A DNA stretch of 64,000 nucleotides from Bacteroidota bacterium (lineage in GTDB: Bacteria > Bacteroidota > Bacteroidia > B-17B0 > Aurantibacillaceae), in the NCBI GenBank assembly GCA_020403265.1, contig JADBXZ010000012.1, positions 1-64,000 on the forward strand. Reading direction: 5' to 3'. The number at the start of each line of letters is the position of its first letter. The stretch's first letter is position 1. The notes beneath the pieces were generated by a model that saw only the letters and a program-made list of their open reading frames with translations, was not told the DNA's origin and made no database searches. Both the position numbers and the translations under genes were made by a program. Shown one piece after another: positions 61,748 through 64,000 of the stretch.

Positions 61748-63271
61748 TTATAGGTCAAATTTAATGCCTTGCGCCAATGGCAAAGTGTTTCCGTAATTAA
61801 CTGTGTTGGTTTGTCTGCGCATGTATGCTTTCCATGCATCACTGCCACTTTCACGTCCACCGCCGGTTTCCTTCTCTCCACCAAAAGCGCCACCAATTTC
61901 TGCACCACTTGTACCAATATTTACGTTGGCAATACCGCAATCGCTGCCGGCTGCGCTTAAAAACAACTCTGCTTCACGAATATTTAGTGTCATGATAGCA
62001 CTTGATAAACCTTGCGGAACTTCATTTTGCATGGCAATGGCTTCTTTTAAAGTTTTGTACTTCATGATGTATAAAATCGGCGCAAATGTTTCGTGCTGAA
62101 CAATCTGCATATCATTTCTGGCCTCTGCAATGGCAGGTTTTACATAACAACCACTTTCATAGCCTTTCCCCTCCAACACACCACCGGGCACTATAATTTT
62201 ACCGCCTTCGCTTATTACACGTTCAAGCGCATTTTGATAGGCTTTTACTGCTTGTTGATCAATTAAAGGTCCAACATGGTTAGCCTCATCTAATGGATTT
62301 CCAATTTTTAGTTGAGCATACGCTTTAACTAATTTCTCCTTTACCTTTTCATAAACACTTTCGTGAATAATTAATCTACGCGTGGTTGTACAACGCTGCC
62401 CTGCCGTACCAACTGCACCGAATACGGCACCAATTAGTGTGTTGTCAAGGTCTGCACTTTCTGTAATAATGATGGCATTATTTCCCCCAAGTTCTAAAAT
62501 ACTTTTTCCAAAACGTTCGGCTACTTTTGCGCCAACGATTTTGCCCATTCTGGTTGAGCCGGTAGCAGAAATTAAAGGCACATGCACATCTGCAGTTAAC
62601 CATTCTCCAACTTCGTAATTACCGTTGATGATGCAACTGATCCCCTCAGGTAAATTATTTTCTTTAGCTACTTCGTTCCAAATATTTTGACAAGCTACCG
62701 AACAAAGCGGTGTTTTTTCTGATGGTTTCCAAATGCAAACATCGCCGCAAATCCATGCTAATGCTGTATTCCAGCTCCATACAGCAACAGGAAAATTAAA
62801 TGCAGATATAATACCCACAATGCCTAACGGATGCCATTGCTCCATCATACGGTGATTTGCTCTTTCGCTTTGAATGGTTAAGCCATATAACTGACGTGAT
62901 AAGCCAACTGCAAAATCACAGATATCAATCATTTCCTGTACTTCTCCTAAACCCTCTTGGTAAGATTTCCCCATTTCGTATGACACAAGTTTGCCTAAAT
63001 CAGCTTTTTTTGCTCTTAACTTTTCGCCAAACTGTCTTACATATTCCCCGCGTTTTGGCGCCGGTATTGCTCTCCAAAATAAAAATGCTTCGCTTGCTGC
63101 GCCAATCACCTTGTTATAATCTGCTTTTGTTGCAGTTTTAATTTTTCCAATTAACTTTCCATCCACCGGGCTGTGCGACTCAATTACTTCGCCACTCGAG
63201 AACCAATTTAAACCGGTGCTGCAACCCTCGTTAACTTCCTTAATTCCTAATGATTTTAAAAAATTTTCCAT
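61748..63271 (-). CDS. ALDH7-type aldehyde dehydrogenase (aminoadipate semialdehyde dehydrogenase-like)
   Basis: NAD-dependent oxidation of an aldehyde, probably alpha-aminoadipic semialdehyde in lysine breakdown. The catalytic Cys294 lies in [12 protein letters not shown], an ALDH7 signature. [17 protein letters not shown] contains the general-base Glu, and [15 protein letters not shown] is the cofactor-site segment. The C-terminal [20 protein letters not shown] is typical. The 507-aa length fits. The final [14 protein letters not shown] also matches ALDH7A1-like proteins. Confidence 0.93.
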   Translation of the reverse strand: MENFLKSLGIKEVNEGCSTGLNWFSSGEVIESHSPVDGKLIGKIKTATKADYNKVIGAASEAFLFWRAIPAPKRGEYVRQFGEKLRAKKADLGKLVSYEMGKSYQEGLGEVQEMIDICDFAVGLSRQLYGLTIQSERANHRMMEQWHPLGIVGIISAFNFPVAVWSWNTALAWICGDVCIWKPSEKTPLCSVACQNIWNEVAKENNLPEGISCIINGNYEVGEWLTADVHVPLISATGSTRMGKIVGAKVAERFGKSILELGGNNAIIITESADLDNTLIGAVFGAVGTAGQRCTTTRRLIIHESVYEKVKEKLVKAYAQLKIGNPLDEANHVGPLIDQQAVKAYQNALERVISEGGKIIVPGGVLEGKGYESGCYVKPAIAEARNDMQIVQHETFAPILYIMKYKTLKEAIAMQNEVPQGLSSAIMTLNIREAELFLSAAGSDCGIANVNIGTSGAEIGGAFGGEKETGGGRESGSDAWKAYMRRQTNTVNYGNTLPLAQGIKFDL

Positions 63272-63316
63272 AGTAAAAATAAGTGTCTAATTTACGATTT
63301 ATTTGTTTATCAGTGC

Positions 63317-64000
63317 CTATAATAGTCCCTTAAGTTCTATTAAATCAGAAACTGTTTGATAATCACGATGCTGTATTGGCGTGTACCAAACTGCACGCCA
63401 TCCGGCACTGATGGCACCCAACACATCATTCTCAAAATTATCGCCAATCATCAAACATTCTTCCGGATTGGCGTTGGTTAATTGTTGAGCGATTTCGAAT
63501 AACTTCCTATCCGGTTTATTGGTTTGATAATCTTCACTGATAATAATTTGATCGAAGAATGGCGTTAAATTACAATTGTTGAGTTTAATGGTTTGAACTT
63601 CTTTAAACCCGTTTGTAATAACGTGTAGCGCATATTTTTCCTTTAAATACATTAATATCTCCAGCGAATTTGGCTTTAGCAACTTGCCCTGAGGAGAATG
63701 CGAAATATAGTCCTCACTAAATGCTAATCCCATTTCGTAATTAGAATAATTTAAGGTGTTAAAACTCAATTCAAAACGGTGATTTCTTAAATAGTCTTTC
63801 GAAATTAACTTGGCAGAATATTGCTGCCAAAGGCCGGCATTAATTTGTTTGTAGTTCTCAAAAAAGGTCTCAAACGAGGTGTTTAAATGATATTCTAATT
63901 GATAATTGTTAAATAACAACCGCATGACATTGCTGCTGTTGCCCTCAAAATCCCATAAGGTATCATCTAAGTCAAAAAAAAGGTGTTTTAGCCGGTTAGT
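63317..64000 (-). CDS. HAD-superfamily phosphatase, YjjG-like, 5' end beyond window
   Basis: The open frame extends past the ATG at 63925 to the window edge without a stop. The extra sequence encodes HLFFDLDDTLWDFEGNSS, the HAD motif I with its nucleophilic Asp, so the true start lies outside. Motif II-like HVITNGFKEVQ and the late acidic motif MIGDNFENDVLGAISAGW are present. The order matches YjjG-type pyrimidine 5'-nucleotidases, which remove phosphate from damaged or surplus nucleotides. Confidence 0.88.
   Translation of the reverse strand, partial: TNRLKHLFFDLDDTLWDFEGNSSNVMRLLFNNYQLEYHLNTSFETFFENYKQINAGLWQQYSAKLISKDYLRNHRFELSFNTLNYSNYEMGLAFSEDYISHSPQGKLLKPNSLEILMYLKEKYALHVITNGFKEVQTIKLNNCNLTPFFDQIIISEDYQTNKPDRKLFEIAQQLTNANPEECLMIGDNFENDVLGAISAGWRAVWYTPIQHRDYQTVSDLIELKGLL

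Noticed and set aside
1-64000. CRISPR arrays, tRNA or rRNA genes, insertion sequences, prophage, toxin-antitoxin or defence systems
   Set aside because: I looked for regular direct repeats, cloverleaf-like segments and transposase, integrase, Cas, restriction or toxin motifs and saw none that I could support.

Overview
The window is AT-rich chromosomal DNA from a member of the Bacteroidota. The grounds are: proteins with C-terminal type IX secretion (T9SS) sorting domains; promoter-like TAnnTTTG boxes with no obvious Shine-Dalgarno sequences; a HemC protein with a fused HemD-like C-terminal domain; the DUF6427/DUF6341-like pair; a YfiR-like/TPR/SpoIIE phosphatase operon; a LytTR regulator beside a propeller-type histidine kinase; and zeaxanthin-type carotenoid genes (crtZ, crtY). 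I cannot place it below phylum with confidence. I see no rRNA, tRNA, CRISPR array, transposase, integrase or phage gene. About 56 protein genes are supported; the two at the ends run off the window.

Layout. 0-9.6 kb, mostly minus strand: a T9SS surface protein carrying two REP-like palindromes inside its coding sequence, a DacB/PepO pair, a thioredoxin-fold envelope protein with a clear terminator, a COG4324 peptidase coupled to TrmH, and an ECF sigma factor coupled to a membrane partner. 9.7-16.1 kb, plus strand: a signalling operon (YfiR-like, TPR-like, HAMP-SpoIIE phosphatase), a propeller-like secreted protein, then crtZ-crtY. 16.1-24 kb: membrane proteins (GT87-like, HTTM-like), a PhaE/phasin-like protein with a striking operator-like dyad upstream, the DUF6427/DUF6341 pair, a PIN-PhoH protein, pdxJ and a CBS protein.

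24-38.7 kb is the main accessory region. It is a long minus-strand surface-polysaccharide locus: Wzm/Wzt ABC exporter, two methyltransferase-fold proteins (one DUF268), an SDR epimerase, one GT2 and five GT4-like glycosyltransferases, an N-acetyl sugar amidotransferase, and uppP. One plus-strand polytopic membrane gene interrupts it. The genes together suggest a glycan built on undecaprenyl phosphate in the cytoplasm, exported by Wzm/Wzt with a Wzt C-terminal recognition domain, with UppP recycling the lipid carrier.

38.9-64 kb: a large glycine-rich T9SS protein with five Ig-like repeats, a LytS/LytTR-type two-component pair, rocD, two small unknown genes, mutS, small membrane proteins, a putative outer-membrane barrel, rimO, a potassium channel, a lipoprotein, asnB, hemC-hemD, selO, an MlaFE-type ABC pair, an ALDH7 dehydrogenase and a YjjG-like HAD phosphatase cut by the window end.

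The most unusual signals are the inverted REP-like pair inside a T9SS gene, a YfiR-like gene whose signal peptide appears to begin at AUU, the dyad at a predicted promoter before the phasin-like gene, a Tyr-to-Phe change in an epimerase active-site motif, and an N-acetyl sugar amidotransferase without its usual HisH/HisF partners.
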